The notes under the pieces were generated by a model, which did no database searches, was not told the origin of the DNA, and saw only the letters and a list, made by a program, of their open reading frames with translations. This document shows positions 1-6,069 of a stretch of 9,947 nt of DNA, piece after piece (position 1 is the first letter of the stretch; each line of letters begins with the position of its first letter). The DNA is taken from the NCBI GenBank assembly GCA_030830145.1, contig JAURNO010000014.1, forward strand, positions 1 to 9,947, read 5' to 3'. The translations under genes were made by a program, and so were the position numbers. The DNA comes from Verrucomicrobiota bacterium. Lineage in GTDB: Bacteria; Verrucomicrobiota; Verrucomicrobiia; Opitutales; Seribacteraceae.

Positions 1-2
1 CA

Positions 3-341
3 AACAACGGGCAATTATATTTTCGTGAAGTCATGCTTCAAACTGAAGTCGGCGATAAACCGACGGAATACGGTGCAATCGAAGTCAACCTCAGTGCGTT
101 ACCGGAAGAAGTTCGAGCCTTGGTCTTAAAAGCCCAACAACCCTTGGGTGGCCTTCTTAACGATCACAGGATACCTTACTCTAGCGCTCCGCGGGCTTTT
201 CTCAAAGTGGTCCCCGATGGTCCGATCGTTGAAGCATTCGGAACGGTGGAAGCGGATTACCTTTATGGGAGAAGCAATGTTATCTCCGGGTACAACGGGG
301 AAGTGATCGCTCAAATCGTTGAAATTCTACCTCCCTTTTAG
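3..341 (+). CDS. Chorismate lyase-like protein (UbiC/DUF98 type), 5'-truncated
   Basis: The reading frame is open from the left edge (first whole codon at base 3), so the ATG at 33 is internal and only about the last 112 residues are visible. Chorismate lyases convert chorismate to 4-hydroxybenzoate and pyruvate in the cytoplasm. Three landmarks of the family are present in the right order: an REVML stretch whose Arg (24-26) matches the substrate-binding Arg of UbiC; a PLGGLL stretch (Gly codon 147-149) matching its conserved PLG loop; and a C-terminal VEILPP (Glu codon 321-323) matching the catalytic Glu in the TELFLP segment of UbiC. A YGRSN-to-ISGYNG segment before it resembles the WGRRS-to-SGKP region. 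It stops 49 nt before the halogenase-like gene on the same strand, suggesting a shared operon. The product could be a different hydroxybenzoate, since remote homologues vary in specificity. The family call is fairly sure; the activity is inferred. Confidence 0.72.
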   Translation, partial: NNGQLYFREVMLQTEVGDKPTEYGAIEVNLSALPEEVRALVLKAQQPLGGLLNDHRIPYSSAPRAFLKVVPDGPIVEAFGTVEADYLYGRSNVISGYNGEVIAQIVEILPPF

Positions 342-354
342 CCTTTTCTATGAC

Positions 355-382
355 TTGCGATTAGGAAAAAATTAATTTGAAT
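355..382 (+). promoter_or_regulatory. Weak promoter-like pair before the halogenase-like gene
   Basis: A TTGCGA box (355-360) and a TTGAAT box (377-382) are separated by 16 nt, and each matches 4 of 6 consensus positions. Transcription from it would start almost at the ATG at 391, giving a nearly leaderless message. The only purine-rich AGGA (363-366) lies about 24 nt upstream of the ATG, too far for a normal ribosome site. Such pairs are common by chance, so this is a suggestion only; read-through from the upstream gene is equally possible. Confidence 0.2.
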
Positions 383-390
383 GTAGTACC

Positions 391-1659
391 ATGATTTCTC
401 TGAAAACAAATTACGACGCGATCGTCGTGGGCGGAGGGCCCGCGGGCTCGACGACTGGAGCTTTGCTGGCCGAAAAAGGGCATGACGTATTGATTGTGGA
501 GAAGGAGAAGTTCCCGCGCTACCATGTGGGCGAGTCTCTCATGCCGTTTTGCTATTTTCCGCTCGAACGCCTTGGACTCATAGACAAGCTCATGGACTCT
601 GGAAACCCGCGAAAGTATTGCGTGCAATTCGTCCGTCAGGATGGGTTTCTCTCCCAACCCTTTTATTTCTTTCAGCATTTCGATCACCCGTCGTCCACGA
701 CATGGCAAGTTTGGCGTTCGGAATTCGATAAAATGATTCTGGACAAGGCCCGCTTAAATGGAGCCACCGTTTGGGAAGAAACCAAAGCCAAGGCTTTGCT
801 CAAAGAGGATGAACGGGTGAAAGGCATCAGGGTTGAATCCTCCGAATTTGGATCACAGGAATTGTTTGCGCCGATTGTGGTCGATGCTTCGGGGCGCGAC
901 TGCTTTGCTTCCATCAAAGAGAAATGGATGGTTCGGGATCCAAAGCTCAAAAAAATTGCTCTGTGGACCTATTTCAAAGGAGCGAAACGTGATCCGGGTT
1001 TGGATGAAGGAGCAACCACCGTTGCCTATTTGCCGAACAAAGGCTGGTTTTGGTATATACCCCTAAGTGGCGATATGGTCAGTGTCGGAATCGTTGCTGA
1101 AAAGGACTACTTGTTCGACGGATCGACGAAGGACCATGACGAGATTTTTCAAAGAGAGATCGGAAACAACGAATGGATCAAAGATCATTTGTCCGGAGCC
1201 GAGCAGACAGGAGAATATCGAATTACCGGAGAGTATTCTTACCGCAACCGGTATTGTTCGACCGATGGGTTGGTCTTGGCCGGTGATGCCTTGGGTTTTC
1301 TTGATCCGGTCTTTTCTTCGGGAGTTTTTCTTGCTCTGAAAAGCGGTGTTATGCTTGCCGACGAAATCGACTCGGTCATGGAATCGGGAAACCCGATAAC
1401 CTCCACGTCCTTTGACCGTTACGGCAAACGCATGCAATCCTCCATAGAAATCATGCGAAAAATCGTTTATGCCTTTTACGATGATGAATTTAGTTTCGGT
1501 AGTCTCGTCAAGCGCGGGGAACACCTGCGGGCATCCTTGACTGACTGCCTTATCGGCAATGTCGATGACCAGGACTTCAAAGAACTTTTCGATGCGATGT
1601 CCGATCTTGCCGATCTGCCCGAACCGGTTGAGCATGGCTTGGCCCGTGCTTCCAGGTGA
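391..1659 (+). CDS. Flavin-dependent halogenase-like FAD oxidoreductase
   Basis: This 422-residue cytoplasmic flavoprotein belongs to the tryptophan-halogenase/geranylgeranyl-reductase superfamily. It has an N-terminal FAD Rossmann motif, VVGGGPAGS (residues 12-20), followed by a GES segment (48-50). DASGRD (165-170) and the second FAD motif, GDALGFLDPVFSSG (298-311), follow. Halogenase-diagnostic features are all present. Lys75, in RKYCVQF, aligns with the catalytic Lys that forms the chloramine or relays HOX. WFWYIP (219-224) is the WxWxIP motif, and F303/P306/S309/G311 fit the FxxPxxSxG motif. These suggest an FADH2-dependent halogenase acting on a phenol or carrier-bound ring, which would need a separate flavin reductase not seen here. 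Length is a little below the roughly 500 residues of free-tryptophan halogenases and closer to the phenol/carrier-bound type. Its TGA stop overlaps the GTG start of the glycosyltransferase (4 nt). Some family members with these motifs are hydroxylases or have no known activity, so the substrate and true reaction are open. Confidence 0.78.
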   Translation: MISLKTNYDAIVVGGGPAGSTTGALLAEKGHDVLIVEKEKFPRYHVGESLMPFCYFPLERLGLIDKLMDSGNPRKYCVQFVRQDGFLSQPFYFFQHFDHPSSTTWQVWRSEFDKMILDKARLNGATVWEETKAKALLKEDERVKGIRVESSEFGSQELFAPIVVDASGRDCFASIKEKWMVRDPKLKKIALWTYFKGAKRDPGLDEGATTVAYLPNKGWFWYIPLSGDMVSVGIVAEKDYLFDGSTKDHDEIFQREIGNNEWIKDHLSGAEQTGEYRITGEYSYRNRYCSTDGLVLAGDALGFLDPVFSSGVFLALKSGVMLADEIDSVMESGNPITSTSFDRYGKRMQSSIEIMRKIVYAFYDDEFSFGSLVKRGEHLRASLTDCLIGNVDDQDFKELFDAMSDLADLPEPVEHGLARASR

Positions 1660-2951
1660 AACTTGCTTTTCTAACGCCTGGAACTGGAAATTACTATTGT
1701 GGCGTTTGCATGCGCGACAATTCTTTAGCCAAGCAGTTGATGGCGAATGGTCATGAAGTGACGATGTTACCGACCTATCTGCCCCATTTTCTCGACGAAG
1801 AAGCAGCATCCGAAGACCACCCGATCTTTTTTGGAGGTATCAATGTGTATCTCCAACACAAGTTCTCCCTTTTTCGACACACTCCTGCCTGGCTCGACAA
1901 GGCTTTTGACAGCAAGTGGCTCCTTCGCAAGGCAGCCGCAAGAAGCGGAATGACCTCAAGCAAGGACCTTGGGGAAATTACCCTTTCTACCTTTCGCGGA
2001 GAAGACGGGCCTTTGGTCAAAGAAGTTCACAAGGTGTTGGATTGGTTTAAGAAGCAAGGCTCGCCCGAAGTTCTTTTTCTTTCCACGGTCATGTTGGCTG
2101 GAATCGGAAAAGTTCTCAAGCGTGAGCTTGGCATCCCGGTGTACGCCTTTCTCCAAGGGGAGGATTCCTTCCTTGACTCACTGCTTCCCGAGTACCGTAA
2201 CGAGGCTTGGAAACTTCTCGGAGACGACGTGGCTCAATTGGACGGATGCATATCACCAAGCCGTTACTTCGGAGACCTGATGGCGGGTCGCCTTGGTCTT
2301 GACAAGCAGTCGATCCGCCACCACCCCAATGGCATTACTTTGGAGGGCTTCGAACCTCAAAGAGAAGCTCCCGGAACTCCTGCAATCGGATACCTTGCTC
2401 GTTTATGCCCCCTTAAAGGTTTGGATATTTTGGTGGATGCCTTTCTTCTTCTCAAGGAAGGAGGAAAATTTCCTGAATTGCGCCTCGAATTGGCTGGTGG
2501 AATGACCGCTGAAGACGAGCCTTTCGTTGATGAGCAAAGAAGAAAACTTAGGCAAGCAGGTCTCTCTGATTTTTCTTCTATAAAGCCGAACATCGACCGG
2601 AAAGAAAAACTGAATTTTCTCCGCAACCTGAGTGTTTTCAGTGTGCCCGCCCGTTACCCTGAAGCTTTTGGGTTATATGTGGTGGAGGCTTTAGCCGCCG
2701 GTGTCCCGGTTGTCCTTCCCGATAGCGGTGCCTTTCCCGAACTTGTCGAGCAAACGCAAGGCGGTCGGCTTTACAAGCCCAACGATCCAGGCACTCTCTG
2801 TGAATCTTTGGAATCGTTGTTGGTTGATCCCGAGCAGTCGAAAAAAATTGGTTTGAAAGGACATGATGTCGTTTCAAAAGATTTTGCCAATGAAAGCTTG
2901 GCTTCCCGTCTTATCGATAACGTTTTGAGTCCTCTACAGGAACAAACCTAA
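1656..2951 (+). CDS. Glycosyltransferase family 4 (GT-B fold)
   Basis: A retaining GT-B glycosyltransferase of 431 residues that would transfer a sugar from a nucleotide donor to an unknown acceptor. The N-terminal domain opens with the strand MKLAFLTPG and a loop containing YCGVCMRDN (14-22), followed by GHEVTMLPTYLP. The C-terminal donor domain has GYLARLCPLKGLDILVDAF (245-263) and the GT4 signature E336-FGLYVV-E344 (EX7E), then GVPVVLPDSGAFPELV (349-364). The GTG start at 1656 is chosen because it overlaps the preceding stop as GTGA, and the next Met (residue 19) would remove the first strand and glycine loop. Translation is probably coupled to the halogenase-like gene. It has no signal peptide or obvious membrane segment, so it is probably cytoplasmic or peripheral. 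In this setting it may glycosylate the aryl product or a lipid-linked form, but the sequence does not show the acceptor. Confidence 0.88.
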   Translation: MKLAFLTPGTGNYYCGVCMRDNSLAKQLMANGHEVTMLPTYLPHFLDEEAASEDHPIFFGGINVYLQHKFSLFRHTPAWLDKAFDSKWLLRKAAARSGMTSSKDLGEITLSTFRGEDGPLVKEVHKVLDWFKKQGSPEVLFLSTVMLAGIGKVLKRELGIPVYAFLQGEDSFLDSLLPEYRNEAWKLLGDDVAQLDGCISPSRYFGDLMAGRLGLDKQSIRHHPNGITLEGFEPQREAPGTPAIGYLARLCPLKGLDILVDAFLLLKEGGKFPELRLELAGGMTAEDEPFVDEQRRKLRQAGLSDFSSIKPNIDRKEKLNFLRNLSVFSVPARYPEAFGLYVVEALAAGVPVVLPDSGAFPELVEQTQGGRLYKPNDPGTLCESLESLLVDPEQSKKIGLKGHDVVSKDFANESLASRLIDNVLSPLQEQT

Positions 2952-2963
2952 CTTATATCCCCT

Positions 2964-3392
2964 ATGGCATCCGAATACACCATTTCACGACGCGTTGAAT
3001 TTAGCGAGACCGACCTTGCCGGCATCATGCATTTCACGAATTACTATCGATGGATGGAAATTTGCGAACATGAGTTTCTGCGCAGCGTAGGACTTTCCGT
3101 CGACATGGAAGATGAGAATGGCAGGTTTGGCTGGCCACGGGTAAAGGCGAGTTGCCGGTTCAAGCGGCCCCTCCGTTTCGAGGACATAGTCGAAATCAAA
3201 TTGATCGTCACCGAAATGCGAGACCGTTCAATTTCCTATGCCTTCCAGTTTTGGAAGGAGGAGAACGGTGAGCGTGTCAAAGCCGCTGTGGGAGAAGCTG
3301 TAGCGGCCTGCGTAAGTTTTGAGCAATCTACCGGAACGATGACTCCCATTATGATACCCGAAGTTTTTCGGGCCAAGGTCGAGCAAGCGTAA
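2964..3392 (+). CDS. Acyl/aroyl-CoA thioesterase, 4HBT hotdog family
   Basis: A single hotdog-domain protein of 142 residues, the usual size for the 4-hydroxybenzoyl-CoA thioesterase/YbgC family. The active-site segment lies at residues 11-33: VEFSETDLAGIMHF followed by TNYYRWMEI, in which Asp17 aligns with the catalytic Asp of 4HBT and YbgC and is followed by the long helix of the hotdog fold. It should hydrolyse a thioester of CoA or of a carrier protein in the cytoplasm, probably as a tetramer. It starts 12 nt after the glycosyltransferase stop, with no clear ribosome site. Thioesterases of this type occur in aryl polyene and flexirubin clusters, and in phenol catabolism. With a chorismate lyase-like gene and a PaaK-like ligase nearby, an aryl or aryl-extended thioester is the likely substrate, but this is inference. 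Confidence 0.88.
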   Translation: MASEYTISRRVEFSETDLAGIMHFTNYYRWMEICEHEFLRSVGLSVDMEDENGRFGWPRVKASCRFKRPLRFEDIVEIKLIVTEMRDRSISYAFQFWKEENGERVKAAVGEAVAACVSFEQSTGTMTPIMIPEVFRAKVEQA

Positions 3393-3396
3393 TTCG

Positions 3397-3415
3397 TATC
3401 AAGGAACTCTTGATA
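3397..3415. promoter_or_regulatory. Inverted repeat, 7-bp arms and 5-nt loop
   Basis: TATCAAG (3397-3403) and CTTGATA (3409-3415) form a perfect dyad just after the thioesterase stop. No T-run follows on either strand, so it is not a convincing intrinsic terminator. It could be a weak hairpin at the end of the first gene block or a protein-binding site. The half-site TATCAAG recurs at 3496-3502, close to the next start codon. Confidence 0.35.
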
Positions 3416-3422
3416 AAAGAAA

Positions 3423-3524
3423 ATGCCAAACTGTTTGGATTATAACCGACGAGACCACCCTTTTCGGCGTCGACATGGGGTTCATTTTGCCAAATTATCA
3501 AGTATACAAAAAATAAAGACATGA
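3423..3524 (+). CDS. Possible 33-residue leader ORF (uncertain)
   Basis: An ATG at 3423 opens a 33-codon frame whose TGA (3522-3524) overlaps the ATG of the DMT-like gene as ATGA, the arrangement of translationally coupled genes. The predicted peptide is basic, with an RRR cluster in the middle and a KIKT end, and has no membrane segment or known motif. No ribosome site precedes it, and it runs through a dyad and promoter-like bases. A frame of this length is easily produced by chance. It is recorded because of the precise stop-start overlap in the only real gap. Confidence 0.15.
   Translation: MPNCLDYNRRDHPFRRRHGVHFAKLSSIQKIKT
3426..3438. promoter_or_regulatory. 13-bp dyad CCAAAC-T-GTTTGG, operator-like
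   Basis: A perfect dyad with 6-bp arms around one base lies 2 nt upstream of a TATAAC (3441-3446) that could be a -10 box. No good -35 box is found at the usual distance. The position would suit an activator or repressor site for the block that starts with the DMT-like gene. The match is short and could be accidental. The rest of the 3393-3520 gap shows no RNA gene or terminator. Confidence 0.3.
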
Positions 3525-4066
3525 ATTATATTTATTATGCCTTACTTACGGTGGTGTGTTGGGGAACTTACGGGATTTGCATGCACACGGGCTCCGTTAA
3601 TATGAAGGACCCCGAAAATGGCCGAATTATGGCTTTTCTTTGGGTCGGACTTGCTTATTTTTTAACAGCCGTTGTAGCACCCTTGATCATTCTCAAGCTC
3701 AAAGGCGGTAACATCGCGTTTTGGACTTATCCGGCATCGGGTTGGAAATGGTCTCTGATCGCCGGCACCCTTGGTGCGATCGGTGCTCTGGGTGTTCTCC
3801 TTGCTTTCGGTTCCGCCGCCGCTGAAAAACCAACCCCGCCAGGTTGGTTCGTACCCGTAGTCATGTCTATTATTTTTGCCGGAGCCCCGATGGTGAATGC
3901 AATCGTCAGTACGACTAAGGAGGGAAATTGGGGAAGAGTGCTCAGCAAAGAACATTGGCCTTTTATCGTGGGAATCGCAATGGCGGCTTTGGGTGGATAC
4001 TTGATCACCAAGTACGCCCCCAAACCTCCGCCAAGTCCCTCTGCGGTGAACGCCTCCAAGGCCTGA
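3521..4066 (+). CDS. Short DMT/EamA-like integral membrane protein, five helices
   Basis: A 181-residue inner-membrane protein. Five hydrophobic segments are visible, at about residues 4-22, 37-58, 76-97, 109-130 and 146-163. A Pro-rich, Ala/Ser C-terminal tail follows (KPPPSPSA, 168-175). The first segment, with VCWGTYGIC (12-20), and the Gly/Ala-rich third segment (GTLGAIGALGVLLAFGSA) resemble the EamA repeat of drug/metabolite and sugar transporters (RhaT/GRP type). A full DMT carrier has ten helices, so this is about half size. It would have to work as a dimer, or may not be a transporter. I recall proteins of this shape as uncharacterised in PVC bacteria. It follows the 128-nt gap, probably with its own promoter, and its stop lies 13 nt before the ligase start. 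It could export or import the small aromatic or sugar product; substrate unknown. Confidence 0.6.
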   Translation: MNYIYYALLTVVCWGTYGICMHTGSVNMKDPENGRIMAFLWVGLAYFLTAVVAPLIILKLKGGNIAFWTYPASGWKWSLIAGTLGAIGALGVLLAFGSAAAEKPTPPGWFVPVVMSIIFAGAPMVNAIVSTTKEGNWGRVLSKEHWPFIVGIAMAALGGYLITKYAPKPPPSPSAVNASKA

Positions 4067-4070
4067 GGAA
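4065..4070 (+). promoter_or_regulatory. Shine-Dalgarno-like GAGGAA for the ligase gene
   Basis: GAGGAA starts inside the TGA stop of the DMT-like gene and lies 9 nt before the ATG at 4080. It is the only well-placed ribosome site among the starts visible here. It favours 4080 over the in-frame ATG at 4083 and links translation of the two genes. Confidence 0.5.
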
Positions 4071-4079
4071 CTTTTTTTC

Positions 4080-5357
4080 ATGATGAACCCGTCCCAAGAT
4101 GGGGTATCTCCAGAGGAGTGGTCGAGCCGGCGTTGGGAAAGTTTCCGGACTTTTTTGCAAAGAGTTCGGAAAACAAACGCCTTTCAGACAGATCATTTCC
4201 GGGGCCTTGCCGATTGCGATCAATGGTCGGGTTTTGATGAATTTGTCGAGAATTGTCCTTTCACCGAGAAAAACGATCTTGCCTTGGACAGACAGCAAAA
4301 TCCACCTTATGGAACCAACCTGACTTTTCCCATAGAAGAATATTCCTGCTTCCATCAAACCAGCGGGACGATGGGCGACCCGATGGCTTGGCTTGACACG
4401 GAAGAAGATTGGAACTGGATGTTGGCCAATTGGGGTCGGGTTCTCGATGGGGCCGGAGTTCAGGCGGGAAACCGTTGCTTCTTTGCCTTTTCATTCGGCC
4501 CGTTCCTAGGTTTTTGGACTGCTTATGATGCCGCCCGTAAGCGTGGTTGTCTCTGTATTCCTGGGGGAGGCCAAGGTAGCGAACAAAGACTTCATTCGAT
4601 TCTCGATTACCAAGTCGAGTATTTGTTCTGCACTCCGACCTATGCCTTGCGTTTGCCCGAAGTGGCCAAGCAAGCGGGCATTGATCTAAGAGGGCATGCT
4701 TTACGTGCTATTATCGTGGCTGGTGAAACTGGTGGGAGCATCCCTGCTTTCCGAAAAAACGTTTCCGAAGCTTGGGGCAATGATCTCCAAGTTTATGATC
4801 ATTACGGGATGACGGAAGTCGGACCCGTTGCCTATGAGACACCCGGCAAGCAAGGAGGCTTGCGCGTCATACTTGAAAGTTATTTTGCAGAGGTCATTGA
4901 CCCGAAAACCAAAAAAACTTCCGCAACAGGGGAGGGAGAGTTGGTGCTTACCACCTTGGGCCGGACGGGCTGCCCGCTCTTTCGATACCGCACGGGAGAC
5001 CTCGTGCGGGCCATAAGCAAGACCGAACCGAACGGTTGTCCAACGCTTGACCTAGAGGCTGGAATCCTTGGCCGATCAGATGACATGGTCGTGATCCGTG
5101 GGGTGAATGTTTATCCCTCCTCAGTTGATTCGATCGTTCGGGGGTTTGAGGAAGTTACGGAATACCAGGTGATTCATGAGAAAAAAGGGGAGATGTCCGA
5201 GATCAGGTTACAGGTAGAGGCGCCCGAAGGCACTGCTCGAGCATTGGAGGTATCCTTGAAGGAGGCTTTTTCTTTGCGTATCCCGGTTGGGCTGGCAGAA
5301 CCAAATAGCTTGCCGAGGTTTGAGATGAAGGCCAAAAGATGGCACACCGCATACTAA
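4080..5357 (+). CDS. PaaK-like adenylate-forming ligase (phenylacetate-CoA ligase family)
   Basis: A 425-residue AMP-binding enzyme, the usual length for phenylacetate-CoA ligases, which activate aryl acids as acyl-AMP and then as a thioester. The phosphate-binding loop is HQTSGTMGDP (92-101). The central adenylate motif is YDHYGMTE (239-246), and YRTGDLV (303-309) supplies the ribose-binding Asp. The C-terminal domain starts near GRSDDMVVIRGVNVYP (331-346). LPRFEMKAKR (411-420) carries the expected catalytic Lys417 near the C-terminus. The likely substrate is an aromatic acid; 4-hydroxybenzoate from the lyase-like gene is the natural candidate. The acceptor could be CoA or a carrier protein. 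ATG 4080 is preferred over 4083 because of the ribosome site at 4065-4070. The ABC ATPase gene begins 20 nt downstream. The family is clear; the substrate is not shown. Confidence 0.85.
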   Translation: MMNPSQDGVSPEEWSSRRWESFRTFLQRVRKTNAFQTDHFRGLADCDQWSGFDEFVENCPFTEKNDLALDRQQNPPYGTNLTFPIEEYSCFHQTSGTMGDPMAWLDTEEDWNWMLANWGRVLDGAGVQAGNRCFFAFSFGPFLGFWTAYDAARKRGCLCIPGGGQGSEQRLHSILDYQVEYLFCTPTYALRLPEVAKQAGIDLRGHALRAIIVAGETGGSIPAFRKNVSEAWGNDLQVYDHYGMTEVGPVAYETPGKQGGLRVILESYFAEVIDPKTKKTSATGEGELVLTTLGRTGCPLFRYRTGDLVRAISKTEPNGCPTLDLEAGILGRSDDMVVIRGVNVYPSSVDSIVRGFEEVTEYQVIHEKKGEMSEIRLQVEAPEGTARALEVSLKEAFSLRIPVGLAEPNSLPRFEMKAKRWHTAY

Positions 5358-5360
5358 TTT

Positions 5361-5366
5361 TATAAT
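5361..5366 (+). promoter_or_regulatory. TATAAT box before the ABC transporter genes
   Basis: A perfect consensus -10 hexamer lies in the AT-rich 20-nt gap between ligase and ATPase, 11 nt before the ATG at 5378. No acceptable -35 box is found 16-18 nt upstream (GATGGC there). An internal promoter giving a nearly leaderless ATPase message is possible, but the box may be chance in AT-rich DNA. Confidence 0.22.
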
Positions 5367-5377
5367 CAATAGCACAA

Positions 5378-6067
5378 ATGGAAAAATTCGTTGAACTCGA
5401 TGAAATCACTAAATCTTATCCTTCACCCGAGGGTTCGGAAGCGGTGGAAGTGTTCGAAGGCATAAACCTTGCTTTTCCTGCGGGAAGCTCGAATGCCATC
5501 GTTGGACCATCGGGTTCGGGTAAAAGCACCTTGCTTAACCTCATCGGTACACTCGATAAACCTACGGCTGGTGAGATTCGAGTAGATGGAAAAGACCTCG
5601 CCGGCATGTCCCCCCAAGAGTCGGCCCACTTTCGAAACCAAACGGTGGGTTTTGTCTTTCAGTCTCACCACTTGCTTCCTTCCTGTACGGTATTGGAGAA
5701 TGTAATGGTGCCCGCCTTGGCCGGTCATGGAAATGTCACGGGGTCGGCTTTGCAGGATCGAGCCAAGGGCTTGTTGGAAGAAGTCGGTCTTGGGCACCGC
5801 ACCGGTCACAGGCCGGGAGAAATTTCAGGGGGTGAGCGTCAACGCGTGGCAGTGGCCCGGTCTTTGATTAATGATCCAAGCCTTCTTTTGGCCGACGAAC
5901 CGACGGGAGCCTTGGACAAGAGCAACTCGTCGAAACTCGTCGATTTGATTGTTCGATTGAACGAATCTCGGACCTTGACTCTGATTCTCGTTACTCACTC
6001 CCAAGAGACTGCCCGGAGAATGGACACTGGATTTCTGTTGGACGAGGGCGAATTGAAAAAACTTTGA
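5378..6067 (+). CDS. ABC transporter ATP-binding protein, LolD/MacB/YbbA type
   Basis: A 229-residue ATPase that would power the FtsX-type permease encoded next. All nucleotide-binding motifs are intact: Walker A GPSGSGKST (43-51), Q-loop Gln95 in VFQSHHLLP, signature ISGGERQRVAVARSL (149-163), Walker B LLLADEP (169-175) followed by TGALD, and the switch His207 in LVTHSQE. The length and the VFQSHHLLP and DEPTGALD stretches are typical of the LolD/MacB/YbbA/FtsE branch. That branch does not pump through the membrane channel but drives mechanical movement of large periplasmic domains, for example lipoprotein or lipid extraction. The stop lies 2 nt before the ATG of the permease, so the two are surely co-translated. 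This is a cytoplasmic, membrane-associated subunit. The cargo cannot be read from the ATPase. Confidence 0.93.
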   Translation: MEKFVELDEITKSYPSPEGSEAVEVFEGINLAFPAGSSNAIVGPSGSGKSTLLNLIGTLDKPTAGEIRVDGKDLAGMSPQESAHFRNQTVGFVFQSHHLLPSCTVLENVMVPALAGHGNVTGSALQDRAKGLLEEVGLGHRTGHRPGEISGGERQRVAVARSLINDPSLLLADEPTGALDKSNSSKLVDLIVRLNESRTLTLILVTHSQETARRMDTGFLLDEGELKKL

Positions 6068-6069
6068 CC

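Noticed and set aside
33..35. ATG at 33 as the true start of the first gene
   Set aside because: The frame is open to the left edge and the residues before it (an REV stretch with the substrate-binding Arg) belong to the conserved chorismate lyase core.
1063..1809. A 248-codon open frame on the minus strand opposite the halogenase and glycosyltransferase
   Set aside because: It lies antisense across two genes with clear motifs, resembles no known family, and crosses their junction. It is a codon-bias shadow.
3397..3415. Intrinsic terminator after the thioesterase gene
   Set aside because: The stem is AT-rich with 7-bp arms and has no following T-run on either strand, so it is kept only as an inverted repeat.
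3662..4081. Minus-strand frames of 139 and 110 codons opposite the DMT-like gene
   Set aside because: The + strand frame has well-formed membrane helices and fits operon spacing. The reverse frames are low-complexity, polar shadows.
6064..6069. TTG at 6064 as the permease start, overlapping the ATPase stop
   Set aside because: The ATG two codons later gives the same protein with a standard start and a 2-nt gap. TTG remains possible but is less likely.
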